Shown here: positions 17,459-26,246 of the stretch, in pieces | Numbering within the stretch: the stretch's first letter is position 1 | How the letters are laid out: the number at the start of each line of letters is the position of its first letter | Source of the DNA: Streptomyces sp. AC558_RSS880 | GTDB taxonomy: Bacteria; Actinomycetota; Actinomycetes; Streptomycetales; Streptomycetaceae | Length of the DNA: 36,022 nucleotides | Reading direction: 5' to 3' | NCBI RefSeq assembly: GCF_019049255.1 | Contig: NZ_JAGMUJ010000141.1 | Span: forward strand, 1-36,022 | The notes under the pieces: model-generated | Told to the model about the DNA's origin: nothing | Databases searched by the model: none | Seen by the model: only the letters and a program-made list of their open reading frames with translations | Position numbers and translations under genes: made by a program

Positions 17459-18642
17459 GCCGCACCCTCCAGCTCTGCGCGCAGTCGTGCGGCGTGCCGC
17501 AGGGCTGCGGCCATCTCCACTTGGTCCTCGCTTGGCGTCAGTTCTCCGCGAGCCAGTCCCATGACCATGGTCGTGGTGTCGATGCCGCCGAACTGCTCAC
17601 GCACTACTGGCCCGAGGACGTCCAGTGAGTTTTCCACGCGGGCGCGGGAGCGGCAGTAGAACGCCATCTCGCAGTGGTTCAGGCAGTCCGGGCGGTACGT
17701 CACAAGGACGTGGTCCAGCGCTTCGGTCAGTTCCGCGGCCGGGCGCCGGGGCCGTTTCTTGTCTTTGTCCACATCAAGATCGAAGGTGAGATCCTCGGGC
17801 AGCAGGTCCACCAGGTCCCCGATGCGTTCGATGCGGGACAGCTGACGGGTCAGGGCGGCCACCTGCTTGCGGGCGTCGACGAACGCCCCGGTCGGCCGGT
17901 TGGTGAAGTTCTTCGGCGCGACCAGCACGATCGTGTCGGAGACTGCGTCCTCACTAATGCCGGCCCGCCCGAGCAGGTCGCGCAGCGCGATGATGTACGC
18001 GCACGCCTGCGTGGTCGCCGCCCGCACCTGAGCGGAGTCCGCCTGCCCGTCGATGATCGGAAAGCTCTTGATCTCCACGACGTGGAAGCGGCCGTCGATG
18101 CGGAAGGCCACCAGGTCCGGCTCCAGGTACGCGTCCTGCCCGCCGATCTGCAGGCGCAGCATCGGGTGGTCGAACAAGGTGCCCTCGCTCTCGCCCCGGG
18201 CGGCCCGCAGCAGGACCTCCTTGGTGCGCTCATGGCGCTTATCCGAACGGCCGTCGCCACCGACGTCGTTCAGGTCCTCGTACGCCACCTCCGGCAGCGT
18301 CAGCTTCAGGGTCTCGCGCAGAACGCGCAGAAGCTCCGCGCAGCCGTTGTCCTTCACCATCGCCTCGAAGGTGTTGCCGCGGGTGATGGCGAAGGAGGAC
18401 TGGCCGAACGACGGGGGGTGGCCGACGTGCGTGGCAATCGCGGCCTTGTCGGATCCGGAGGCGTCCAGCAGGGCCCGCAGTGTGCAGCGCGGGTTGTTCT
18501 CCAGAGCCGCCAGTGACCGGGCGTTGTAATCCAGGCGTTTCCCGGATCCACGCAGTGCGTCAAGGCGGTCGTCGACTGGTTCTTTCACGGTCTCGTAGAT
18601 CCTTGCGGGGAGAAAAGGATAGGGAGAGGGGGGATCAGGCAC
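17455..18642 (-). CDS. RecB/Cas4-like PD-(D/E)XK nuclease with putative Fe-S cluster
   Basis: A 395-aa protein with the RecB-family core: RGNTFE at 88-93 (E where a His is common), EPDLVAF at 174-180 giving D176, VVEIK at 188-192 giving E190 and K192, and QACAY at 212-216, the QxxxY motif. C53 near the N terminus and C320, C324 and C330 near the C terminus bracket the core, as in Cas4, AddB and Dna2, where four cysteines hold a 4Fe-4S cluster. The spacing here is C-x3-C-x5-C rather than the usual C-x2-C-x5-C. Such enzymes trim single-stranded DNA ends. The start is a GTG at 18642, eight bases inside the upstream gene, and the stop overlaps the next gene. Confidence 0.82.
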   Translation of the reverse strand: MPDPPSPYPFLPARIYETVKEPVDDRLDALRGSGKRLDYNARSLAALENNPRCTLRALLDASGSDKAAIATHVGHPPSFGQSSFAITRGNTFEAMVKDNGCAELLRVLRETLKLTLPEVAYEDLNDVGGDGRSDKRHERTKEVLLRAARGESEGTLFDHPMLRLQIGGQDAYLEPDLVAFRIDGRFHVVEIKSFPIIDGQADSAQVRAATTQACAYIIALRDLLGRAGISEDAVSDTIVLVAPKNFTNRPTGAFVDARKQVAALTRQLSRIERIGDLVDLLPEDLTFDLDVDKDKKRPRRPAAELTEALDHVLVTYRPDCLNHCEMAFYCRSRARVENSLDVLGPVVREQFGGIDTTTMVMGLARGELTPSEDQVEMAAALRHAARLRAELEGAA

Positions 18643-19480
18643 GCGCCGACCGTAGCCGCGTCACGCCGCGCTGAGGCGCACCGAACAACTGCTCGTCGTC
18701 CCCGAGCGACTTACGGGCCCGCCGTGCAGCCGCCACCCGGGTGGCGCGGTCTGCGTCCGTGTGTACTTCCAGCTCGGCCAGGGCAGCGCTGATCACCTGC
18801 TGGGCATCCAGCGCGCCCTCGTGACCGGAAGCGTTTTTCGGCATGGCGTCGGGGATGCTGACGGCGAAGCGCCACAGCAGCCGCAGGGCCTGCGGGCTGG
18901 GCCCGTCCGTTGTGGACTCGGCGGAGGTGTGCACGGCCTCGGCGACACCGATGGCGTGGGTGAGGAAGTCCGCCCGTGGTGACAGCGGGCCGATTATGCG
19001 CTGCTCAAGCGTCCAGGTGCTGATGGTGATCAGTGCCCGCACCGGTGTCAGCAGGTCGTGCGCCAGCGCCGGGCACAGGTAGTAGGGCCGGGCTCCCGGA
19101 CTGGAGCGGTAGGAGCGTTCCTCGTCGCGGCGCAGGCTGGACAGCTTGGACGCGGAGAGCTCGCCCGGGAAGAACGCCTCGTGCACGCCGACGATCAGCT
19201 TGGGTGCGGCCGGGGCCCTGAGGAGCATTAGGGCGCGGTGGACGTGCTCGCGCGCCGGAAGTTGCGATCCCCGGGCTGCGGGAGCCGCTTCCGGCGCGGG
19301 GCGGGGCGCGGCGGCCGCAGGTTCATCGGCATCGAGGAGGGCGTCCCAGGCCCGCTCGGCACGGCGCAGCTGCATGCGCAGCTCGCCGGCGCGCTCGGTG
19401 TCACCGGCGGCGGTGGCATCGCGAATCGCGCGGCGCAGGGCGGTGATGCTCTTTTCCAGGGCGTCCAGCGGATCACTCAT
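18635..19480 (-). CDS. Unknown protein, coiled coil plus possible winged helix
   Basis: A 281-aa protein, first gene of the helicase-nuclease operon. Residues 1-50 form a charged amphipathic helix (MSDPLDALEKSITALRRA, then GELRMQLRRAERAWDALL), then an Ala/Pro-rich linker. From about 70 the chain looks like a helix-turn-helix-like domain (ELSASKLSSLRRDEERSYRS, then ARPYYLCPAL) and more helices. I do not recognise a named family. The ATG at 19480 was chosen because upstream codons cover the divergent control region and look non-coding. There is no Shine-Dalgarno sequence, and TAACGT sits 7 bases upstream, so the message may be leaderless. A regulator or DNA-end adaptor is possible. Confidence 0.72.
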   Translation of the reverse strand: MSDPLDALEKSITALRRAIRDATAAGDTERAGELRMQLRRAERAWDALLDADEPAAAAPRPAPEAAPAARGSQLPAREHVHRALMLLRAPAAPKLIVGVHEAFFPGELSASKLSSLRRDEERSYRSSPGARPYYLCPALAHDLLTPVRALITISTWTLEQRIIGPLSPRADFLTHAIGVAEAVHTSAESTTDGPSPQALRLLWRFAVSIPDAMPKNASGHEGALDAQQVISAALAELEVHTDADRATRVAAARRARKSLGDDEQLFGAPQRGVTRLRSARA

Positions 19481-19483
19481 GTA

Positions 19484-19519
19484 CCAGACGTTACCAGAGT
19501 TCCAGAGTTTTCCAGACTT
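19484..19519. promoter_or_regulatory. Four CCAGA repeats in the divergent promoter region
   Basis: CCAGA occurs at 19484, 19494, 19502 and 19512, that is, two 18-bp units (19484-19501 and 19502-19519) matching at 14 of 18 positions. The cluster covers the likely -10 of the leftward operon (TAACGT on the minus strand, 19493-19488) and lies upstream of a possible rightward -10 (TACAGT, 19537-19542). It is therefore well placed to act as a shared operator for the helicase-nuclease operon and sbcDC. Binding protein unknown. Confidence 0.45.
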
Positions 19520-19614
19520 ATTCCTGTGATCCGCGGTACAGTCGGGCACACCGAACCTCCGGCCGCGGCGGCGTAACCCGCGTCGCCCTGCAGGCCGTTG
19601 CTCTGGAGGCACCC

Positions 19615-20937
19615 GTGACGGGACGCGTATTCCACACCTCCGACTGGCACCTGGGCCGCCAGATCGGTCGGCATCGACGTGACAGCGAGGTCGACGCCGT
19701 CCTGGACGAAATCATCGCCATCGCCGAGGACTACGCCCCCGACCTGATCGTGCACAGCGGCGACCTCTTCGATGGCCCCCGGCCGAGCCTGGACGACATG
19801 CGCCGCGCGGCCCAGGCACTACGCCGCCTTGGCACGATCGCGCCCGTGGTCGTCGTCGCCGGCAACCACGACACCACGCACGTCCTGACGTTCCTGGAGT
19901 ACGTCCTCAACGACATGGGCGCCCGCGAAGGAGACCAGACCCGGGTCCGCTTCGCCACCGACGCTCACCCCCACAGACTCCTCGTCGCCGAGTACCCGAC
20001 CAAGAACGGGGAGCTCACCCTGCGCATCGGCGCACTGCCCTACCTGCACCCCAACCGCTTCACCTACGACTTCGCCGATCCCGCCCTGACCACCGCCACC
20101 TACGCCGAACGAATGCGCACCGTCCAAGCCGAGGTCTACCGCCGCCTGACCGCCGACCGCAGCCCCCGGGACGTCCTCATCTACGCCGCCCACCTGTTCA
20201 TCGAAGGAGCCCTCCCGTCCTACTCGGAGCGGCGCATCTCCCTGAACACCGAGTACGCGGCCGCAGCCGCGGACCTGCCCGACGTCGCCTACGGCGCCCT
20301 CGGCCACATCCACAAACCCCAGCCCGTCGGCCGTGCCGGATTCCCCGCCTACTACGCCGGCAGCCCCCTGCAGATGGACTTCGGCGAGACCGGTGACACC
20401 AAGAGCGTCGTACTCGCCGAGATCGGCCCGGACACCAATCCCCGCATCGAACTCGAACCGCTGACCGCAGGCCGCCGTCTGGTGCGCCTCGAAGGAACCC
20501 TGGAACAGATCGCCCATCGCGCCGCCCGCGTGGGGGACGCCTGGGTGAAAGCGGTGGTGAACGTCGACGCCTTCGACCCGTCCCTGCCGGACACCCTCGC
20601 CAAGATGCTGCCGCACGCGACGCTCGTCGACATCGACGAGCGCCGTACCGGCACAGCACACCGCGTGCTGGAACGGCAAACCTCCGCCACCGAACTGCCC
20701 GACATCGACGACCTGCTGCACGACTACCTCGCCGACCGCGGCACAGGCGGCCCGGCCCTGGACCGCGCCATGGCCGCCTTCGCCCACCTACGAGCCGAAC
20801 CCGACCCCGAGGACCCCGCACCGTGCTGCGAGGAGACGCTGCTGACCGCGGCCATCGCCGGCCAACCTCTCGACACCCTTGACCGCTCCAGCCTGCTGAC
20901 CGGCATCGACACCACCGACGCGGAGACCACGCGATGA
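19615..20937 (+). CDS. sbcD: SbcD, Mre11-type nuclease subunit
   Basis: A 440-aa calcineurin-like phosphodiesterase of the SbcD/Mre11 family. Metal ligands are all present: D10 and H12 (TSDWHLG), D50 (HSGDLFDG), N84-H85 (GNHD), H193 (AAHLF), and H231/H233 (GHIHKP). With SbcC it forms the Mn-dependent nuclease that opens hairpins and processes blocked or broken DNA ends. The GTG start at 19615 follows GGAGG at 19605-19609. The stop overlaps the sbcC ATG (ATGA). Divergent sharing of a 134-bp control region with the nuclease-helicase genes suggests one unit rather than the housekeeping sbcDC, though the latter cannot be excluded. Confidence 0.92.
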   Translation: MTGRVFHTSDWHLGRQIGRHRRDSEVDAVLDEIIAIAEDYAPDLIVHSGDLFDGPRPSLDDMRRAAQALRRLGTIAPVVVVAGNHDTTHVLTFLEYVLNDMGAREGDQTRVRFATDAHPHRLLVAEYPTKNGELTLRIGALPYLHPNRFTYDFADPALTTATYAERMRTVQAEVYRRLTADRSPRDVLIYAAHLFIEGALPSYSERRISLNTEYAAAAADLPDVAYGALGHIHKPQPVGRAGFPAYYAGSPLQMDFGETGDTKSVVLAEIGPDTNPRIELEPLTAGRRLVRLEGTLEQIAHRAARVGDAWVKAVVNVDAFDPSLPDTLAKMLPHATLVDIDERRTGTAHRVLERQTSATELPDIDDLLHDYLADRGTGGPALDRAMAAFAHLRAEPDPEDPAPCCEETLLTAAIAGQPLDTLDRSSLLTGIDTTDAETTR

Positions 20938-23900
20938 AACCGATGACACTCACCCTCACCGGATTCCGCAGCTACCCCGCCCAGACCACCGTCGACTTCA
21001 CCGGCAGGAGCCTGGTCGCGGTCCTCGGTGACACGGGCGCCGGCAAGAGCAGCCTGCTCGACGCCATCGCCTTCGCCCTGTTCCGTAAAAGCTCCTGGGA
21101 CGCCAAGGAACCCCGGCAGCTCATCGCCGACGGGGCACAGGCCATGAGCGTCGAACTTACCTTCGTACACGATGGGCAGAACTGGCGTGTCCACCGCACC
21201 ATGCACGCCACCAACCCGAACGCGGGCCGGCACCACCTGAAAAACCTGGACACCGGTGAGGAGACCGACGGCGCCACGGCCGTCGACAACCGCATCAAGA
21301 CGGTGCTGCAGATGAGCTACGACACCTTCCTGCGGGTCGGGCTCCTCCCGCAGGGCAGGTTCGACCAGCTCCTCACCGCCGCTCCCAAGGAGCGCAGCGA
21401 ACGGCTCCGCGAACTGTTCGGTGCCGAATCACTGGAAACAGTCCGGAACCTGGCCGCCCGCCACGGCCGCACGCTCCAGCAACTCCTGGGCGAGGCGAAA
21501 GCCAAGCGGGCTCCCATGCCGGACAACCCGCGGGAGACGGCCGCCGCAGCCGGAGCCGCCGCCGACGCGGCCACAGCTCAGGCCGAACGCCTGAACACCG
21601 CCGTCGTCCGTATCACAGCACTGCAGGAAGAGGTCTCACAAGCCCGGGACACCGCGGCGGCAGCCACCAGCGCCTATCAGAGCCTGGCAACACGTCAGGT
21701 GACCGATGCCGGCACCGTCCTCGACACGCTCGAGTGCGCCGACAACGACCTCACCACACGGCGCGACCTCCTCAACCGGCGTGCCGAGCAGGCTGCGGCC
21801 AGGGAAGAGGAACTGACCGGAGCGATCACCGCGGCGGAGAAGCAAGGAGAAGGCCGGGACGCCCTCGCCCAGGCCGCGATGCTCCTGAAGACTCTCGCAG
21901 AAACCGCCGAGGAACTCAGAAACGAACGCGACCGGCTAGCCTCGCTCACCACACAACTCGGCGACGAACACGATGCCATCGCCACGGCTGAAACGGAACT
22001 AGCCGAACGGGCCGCACACGTCGAAGCGACAGCAGAGGCAGCCCGGGCCGCCGCCGAGACCAGTAAGCAGATTCGAACGCACAGCACCACTGTCCATACT
22101 GCGTTGGACGCGGCCCTCTCGGCGGCCCGGCGCGTCGCTGACACCGCGCGCGCCCATGCCACCGCAGTGGACCGGCAGAAATCCGCCCACCAACACCTCG
22201 GCCCGGTGGAGACCGAGGCAGCTGCGGCCCATAAAGATCTCACCGCGGCCGAGACACACCTGGAGGCGCTCCGGCTGCGGAAAAAGGCAGCCGCGATCGC
22301 CGCCGACCTCCACCCCGACGACGACTGCCCTGTATGCCGCCGACAGCTCCCGGCTGACTTCCACCCCACAACGGCCGACGCGGAAGAACTGACCGAGGCG
22401 CACACACAACGAGAGCAGGCCAAGAGCGCACACGACAAGGCCATCGACCTGCGCGCCGAAGCCCGCGCCGCCGTGACCACCGCCGATAAAGCGGTGCTCG
22501 AACGTGACCACGAGTACCACAGCGCACAGCAGACGGCGCAGGAGACTACCCAGGAAGCAGAACGAGCCTTCCGAAGCCTGGAGGCGCTGGCCACCGCAGC
22601 AGGTACAGACTTCGACGCCCGGTCAGCCTCAGCAAGGCTGACCGCCGCTACCACTGCCCTGGCCGCCCCCGCCGCCAGCATCACCGCATCACCACACCAG
22701 CAGCACCTCGAGCAGGGCACCGCAACGATCACCCACGCCATCGCCGCATGCGAACACGCGGCCACCGCACACGCCGAAAAGATGCAGGCCGAAATGCACC
22801 GCCACACCGCTGGAATCGAAGCGGGCCGCAAAACACTGGCAGAACGAAAGAAAACACACCGCCGCGACAAAGAAGATGCATCCGCAGCTCAAGAGCGGCA
22901 TGCCCGGACCGTAACAAGGACCGCCGCCGACATCGGCATGCTTCCCGCGCGCATCCAGGCGATGCTGCCCCACGACCCGATCGACATCGTCGTCGGACAG
23001 ACGGACGCCGCCACCACAGCCATCAACGCCCGGCAGACCGAACTCCAAGAGCTGCTCGACCAGAGAGAAGCAGCCCGAGCGGAGAAGACCGCGGTACTCG
23101 CCGACCAGCGCACCCTCGACCACGACACCCACGCCCGCCTGGAACGCCCCCTCGACAGATTGCGTGACAACCTCGACGCGTGGGCCCAGGCCGTAGACCA
23201 AGCTCGCACCCCACTCGATGAAGCCGACCGGCCAGCGCTGCCAGAAGCTCCCACCCAGCCGACGATCGCCGAGGTCCGCAACTACGCCGCCGCCCTGTCG
23301 ACGACGACCTCAGTACTCGGCGACAAACTCATCGAGCGAGCCACCACGGCGACAGAACGCGCATCCGCCGCCGAAAGCCGCCTCGGCGAGCATGCAGCAG
23401 CCGCACTCGCCGACATCGACGCCTCAGCCGACCTGACCACACCCAAATCACTTCACCCCCTCGTTGCCGCGGCCGCGCAGGCAACTAAAGAAGCCGAAGA
23501 CCAGCGCTGCAAACAGCGAGAAGCACAGGACCTAATCAAGCCGGCCGCTGACCTGGACTTCGCCATCACCGCAGGCGAAGCCCGCTACGAAGCCCTCGAG
23601 GTACTACGCCGCGAACTGGTCGACGCCAAGTTCCTGGGCCACCTCACCACCCTGCGAACCCGCGCACTGCTCGGCGTCGCCAGCGACCTGCTCGGGCAGA
23701 TGTCCGACGGTCGATTCGGTTTCGCAGACGACTTCGACATCATCAGCCGCAGCTCCGGGGTCGCACACCACCCAAATCGGCTGTCAGGAGGGGAGAAGTT
23801 CATGGCGTCCCTCGCCCTGGCCCTGGCACTTGCCGAACTGCATTCCCGCAGCGGGCCGACTCTCGGCTCCCTCTTCCTCGACGAGGGCTTCGCCGCCCTC

Positions 23901-24128
23901 GACACCACCGCCTTGGACCTGGCACTGGATGTACTGCGCGCCCAGGCCGGCGGTGACCGCCTGGTAATGGTGATCAGCCACCTGCACGCCGTCGCCGAGG
24001 CCGTCGACGATGTGCTGTGGGTGGAGCGGACCACCGCCGGCTCATCCGCCCGGTGGCTCACACCGGCTGAGCGAGACGACATGGCCCAGGACAACCTCGC
24101 CAGCGGACTGCACTCCCAGGCGCGATAA
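20934..24128 (+). CDS. sbcC: SbcC, Rad50-type ATPase subunit
   Basis: A 1064-aa SMC/Rad50 family ATPase of normal length for SbcC. Walker A is GDTGAGKSS at 32-40, the Q-loop region LLPQGRFDQLL follows near 140, the zinc hook CPVC is at 465-468 in the middle of long coiled coils, the signature LSGGEK is at 950-955, and Walker B LFLDEGF at 980-986. The zinc hook joins two SbcC molecules, and the ATPase heads control the SbcD nuclease. It overlaps sbcD by four bases. No truncation seen. Confidence 0.93.
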   Translation: MKPMTLTLTGFRSYPAQTTVDFTGRSLVAVLGDTGAGKSSLLDAIAFALFRKSSWDAKEPRQLIADGAQAMSVELTFVHDGQNWRVHRTMHATNPNAGRHHLKNLDTGEETDGATAVDNRIKTVLQMSYDTFLRVGLLPQGRFDQLLTAAPKERSERLRELFGAESLETVRNLAARHGRTLQQLLGEAKAKRAPMPDNPRETAAAAGAAADAATAQAERLNTAVVRITALQEEVSQARDTAAAATSAYQSLATRQVTDAGTVLDTLECADNDLTTRRDLLNRRAEQAAAREEELTGAITAAEKQGEGRDALAQAAMLLKTLAETAEELRNERDRLASLTTQLGDEHDAIATAETELAERAAHVEATAEAARAAAETSKQIRTHSTTVHTALDAALSAARRVADTARAHATAVDRQKSAHQHLGPVETEAAAAHKDLTAAETHLEALRLRKKAAAIAADLHPDDDCPVCRRQLPADFHPTTADAEELTEAHTQREQAKSAHDKAIDLRAEARAAVTTADKAVLERDHEYHSAQQTAQETTQEAERAFRSLEALATAAGTDFDARSASARLTAATTALAAPAASITASPHQQHLEQGTATITHAIAACEHAATAHAEKMQAEMHRHTAGIEAGRKTLAERKKTHRRDKEDASAAQERHARTVTRTAADIGMLPARIQAMLPHDPIDIVVGQTDAATTAINARQTELQELLDQREAARAEKTAVLADQRTLDHDTHARLERPLDRLRDNLDAWAQAVDQARTPLDEADRPALPEAPTQPTIAEVRNYAAALSTTTSVLGDKLIERATTATERASAAESRLGEHAAAALADIDASADLTTPKSLHPLVAAAAQATKEAEDQRCKQREAQDLIKPAADLDFAITAGEARYEALEVLRRELVDAKFLGHLTTLRTRALLGVASDLLGQMSDGRFGFADDFDIISRSSGVAHHPNRLSGGEKFMASLALALALAELHSRSGPTLGSLFLDEGFAALDTTALDLALDVLRAQAGGDRLVMVISHLHAVAEAVDDVLWVERTTAGSSARWLTPAERDDMAQDNLASGLHSQAR

Positions 24129-24470
24129 CCAATACAGGGCATGGAAGGGCGCTGTGCCGTCCTCGCCGGGGAAGCTTCATCCAGCGCCTTGGCGAGGGGG
24201 ATGTCAACCCGGGGCGCGAGCGCGGAGCGTGGTCATAGCTGCGATCGGCGGCCGAGGACGGGCGCCCGGACCACGTGATCGTCCACAGCGGGCGCGGACA
24301 ACGTTCTTGCCGGGCTTCTGTATGGCCTCGCGTGGCATCCAGGTGACGAATGCGACCAGGGTGGCGCTCGGTGGGAAGGTCAGCCCACCGGTCCCCAGGT
24401 CCGGCTTTCTCGGCCCCCACCGGGCGCAGCTGGTTCGATCTGCGCCTGAGCCCGCGCATGGTCTTCAGGG
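24129..24470. other. 342-bp convergent gap, nothing identified
   Basis: It lies between the stops of sbcC (+) and the pentapeptide-repeat gene (-). Open frames are present on both strands because of the base composition, but none has a convincing start or known product, and no strong hairpin with a T tract was found. Confidence 0.35.
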
Positions 24471-26246
24471 CTACCGCTTGACGCGGCCGCGGACGGCGAG
24501 GATTGCGAGAGCGAGCAAGACCGGCTCGACGAAGCGGGAGGCCATCTCGGTGTAGGTGCCGACGGTGGTGAGGTGTTGGCCGGAAGACCGGAACACCACC
24601 GAGTTGATGACGGTGCGCAGGCTCTTCTCGAAGCGGTCGGTTGCGAACCGCTCCCCAAGCGGTCCGGTGGGGTTGAGGGGGGCTGGGGTGTTGGTGGTCA
24701 GCGAGATGTCCGGTCCGGTGATCCGGCCGGTCGTGGTGGGCTTCGGGCGGTCCTGGGGGATGCCCCACAGCATGAGCGCGAGGATGGTGCCGGCCATGGT
24801 GAGCAGTAGCCAGGCCAGTGCTCTGGAGGCGCGCAGACCATACCCGGATACGGCCCAGTACGCCGTCAGCAGGACGTGTTCGCTGAGCGGGCGAGCGGGG
24901 TCGTTGCGGCGCATCTCCATCTCGCCGTAGTAGAAGTCCGCCGCGTCCGGTTCGTTCTTGCTGTCCTCCAGCGCCTTGCGTAGCTGCCGATACACCGGCG
25001 CCAGCGTGGCCGGACCAGGCATGGGCCATTCAGCCGCCCTCAGTGCGTTCGTACTCGGTGGTGCGGGATCCCAGCCGGTGTAGCCGCGGGAGTGACGCCA
25101 GTGCTGTTCCTCGGCGAGGGTGCGGCGCGCTGTCCACAGCACCGGCAGCCAGCCACATCGCTGCATGCCTCCGGGCGCTTCCGCAAGGGGGCATTCGCCT
25201 GCCATCGTCAGCTGGTCGAGATGGACGCTCCCGGAGAACAGGCACGTGGACAGGTCGATGTCGGTCAGGACCAGGTGGGCAGCGTCCACCCCGCGCACGG
25301 ACTCCAGCCGCACGCTGGGCGGGCAGTTGCGGAGCGCGCCTTTCTCCAGCGGCGAACCCCCGTGCCGGAGGGGTTCGGGCAATGCGGTGACGCTCAGCGG
25401 GAACTCGGGCACCGCATAGCTCAGGTCGACTGTCGCGCAGCGGAGCCGCAATGCGGCGACGGAGGACCAGCGAGTCCGCCGACACACAAGCCGGAATCCC
25501 GACATCTCGATGGTCACCGGATGGCCGAACACGGCTCCCGAGAGATCGATTTCCCCCTCGCATGCCAAGGGGCCAAGTTCCGGCGCCGCCTCAAACCTCG
25601 CCCCGTTGAACTGGGCATCGCCAGTGAACGTTGCTCCGTTGAACCGGGCTTCGCCAGCAAACGTCGCGCCGAACACGGTGGAGCCGTTGAACGTCGTCCC
25701 CTCGAACCAGGCGCTGCCGGTGAATATTGTTGCACCGAACCAGGCGGCGCCGGTGGTCACCACAGTGGTCCCCTCCTGCCGGGAACTGCCGCTGAACGTC
25801 GCCGAGCTGAAATGGGCGCCGCCAGTGAATACGGTGCGATGGAAATAGGCGCCGTCGGCAAATGTCGCCGACCCGAACGAGGCGCCGCGATTGAATACCG
25901 TGCTTTCGAACGAGGCGTTGCCGGTGAACGTCGTCCCCTCGAACCTGGCGGTGTCGGTGAACGTCGCCTCGTCGAACTTGGCGGTGCCGAAGCAGGGCTG
26001 GCGGGTGGCGCGGTCGCGAAGGGCGCGGAGCAGGTCGGTCAGGAGTTCATCGGTGAAGGGCGTGCCTCGGTAGTCGATGTTTCTTCCCGGCGCCAGGTTG
26101 CGTAGGTAGGCGCGGCGGTCGTCGAGAGGCAGATGAGCGAGGCAGACCCTGTGGCGGCGAACACGGATGCCGCGGCAGCCGACGGGATCTTCCGGGTTGG
26201 CGCCGTGCCCACAATGCTGCCACGACGGTGGGTTTGGAGCAGTCAT
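24471..26246 (-). CDS. Membrane pentapeptide-repeat protein
   Basis: A 591-aa protein. The N terminus has a small Cys/His cluster (H11, C12, C24, C35, H38) that may bind zinc. Residues 86-222 are pentapeptide repeats with Phe at the central position (FDEAT FTDTA RFEGT), predicting a right-handed beta-helix; divergent repeats continue to about 345. The C-terminal part has the motif YYGEMEMRR at 439-447 and hydrophobic segments at 476-495 and about 572-586, as in a common streptomycete membrane family, ending in RGRVKR. The beta-helix and C-terminal tail are probably both cytoplasmic. The ATG at 26246 was preferred over longer options, whose N-terminal residues look non-coding. It is divergent from the CHAT gene, so it could be a target or partner of that protease; this is conjecture. 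Confidence 0.75.
   Translation of the reverse strand: MTAPNPPSWQHCGHGANPEDPVGCRGIRVRRHRVCLAHLPLDDRRAYLRNLAPGRNIDYRGTPFTDELLTDLLRALRDRATRQPCFGTAKFDEATFTDTARFEGTTFTGNASFESTVFNRGASFGSATFADGAYFHRTVFTGGAHFSSATFSGSSRQEGTTVVTTGAAWFGATIFTGSAWFEGTTFNGSTVFGATFAGEARFNGATFTGDAQFNGARFEAAPELGPLACEGEIDLSGAVFGHPVTIEMSGFRLVCRRTRWSSVAALRLRCATVDLSYAVPEFPLSVTALPEPLRHGGSPLEKGALRNCPPSVRLESVRGVDAAHLVLTDIDLSTCLFSGSVHLDQLTMAGECPLAEAPGGMQRCGWLPVLWTARRTLAEEQHWRHSRGYTGWDPAPPSTNALRAAEWPMPGPATLAPVYRQLRKALEDSKNEPDAADFYYGEMEMRRNDPARPLSEHVLLTAYWAVSGYGLRASRALAWLLLTMAGTILALMLWGIPQDRPKPTTTGRITGPDISLTTNTPAPLNPTGPLGERFATDRFEKSLRTVINSVVFRSSGQHLTTVGTYTEMASRFVEPVLLALAILAVRGRVKR

Noticed and set aside
19615..24128. sbcDC as ordinary housekeeping genes unrelated to the neighbours
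   Set aside because: Not excluded, but the shared 134-bp control region with a nuclease-helicase operon inside an IS-flanked island makes a dedicated copy more likely; needs the rest of the genome to settle.
25590..25990. Recurring short sequences such as gaacgtcgtcccctcgaac suggesting a DNA repeat array
   Set aside because: They lie inside the pentapeptide-repeat coding region and are explained by repetition of the protein repeat.
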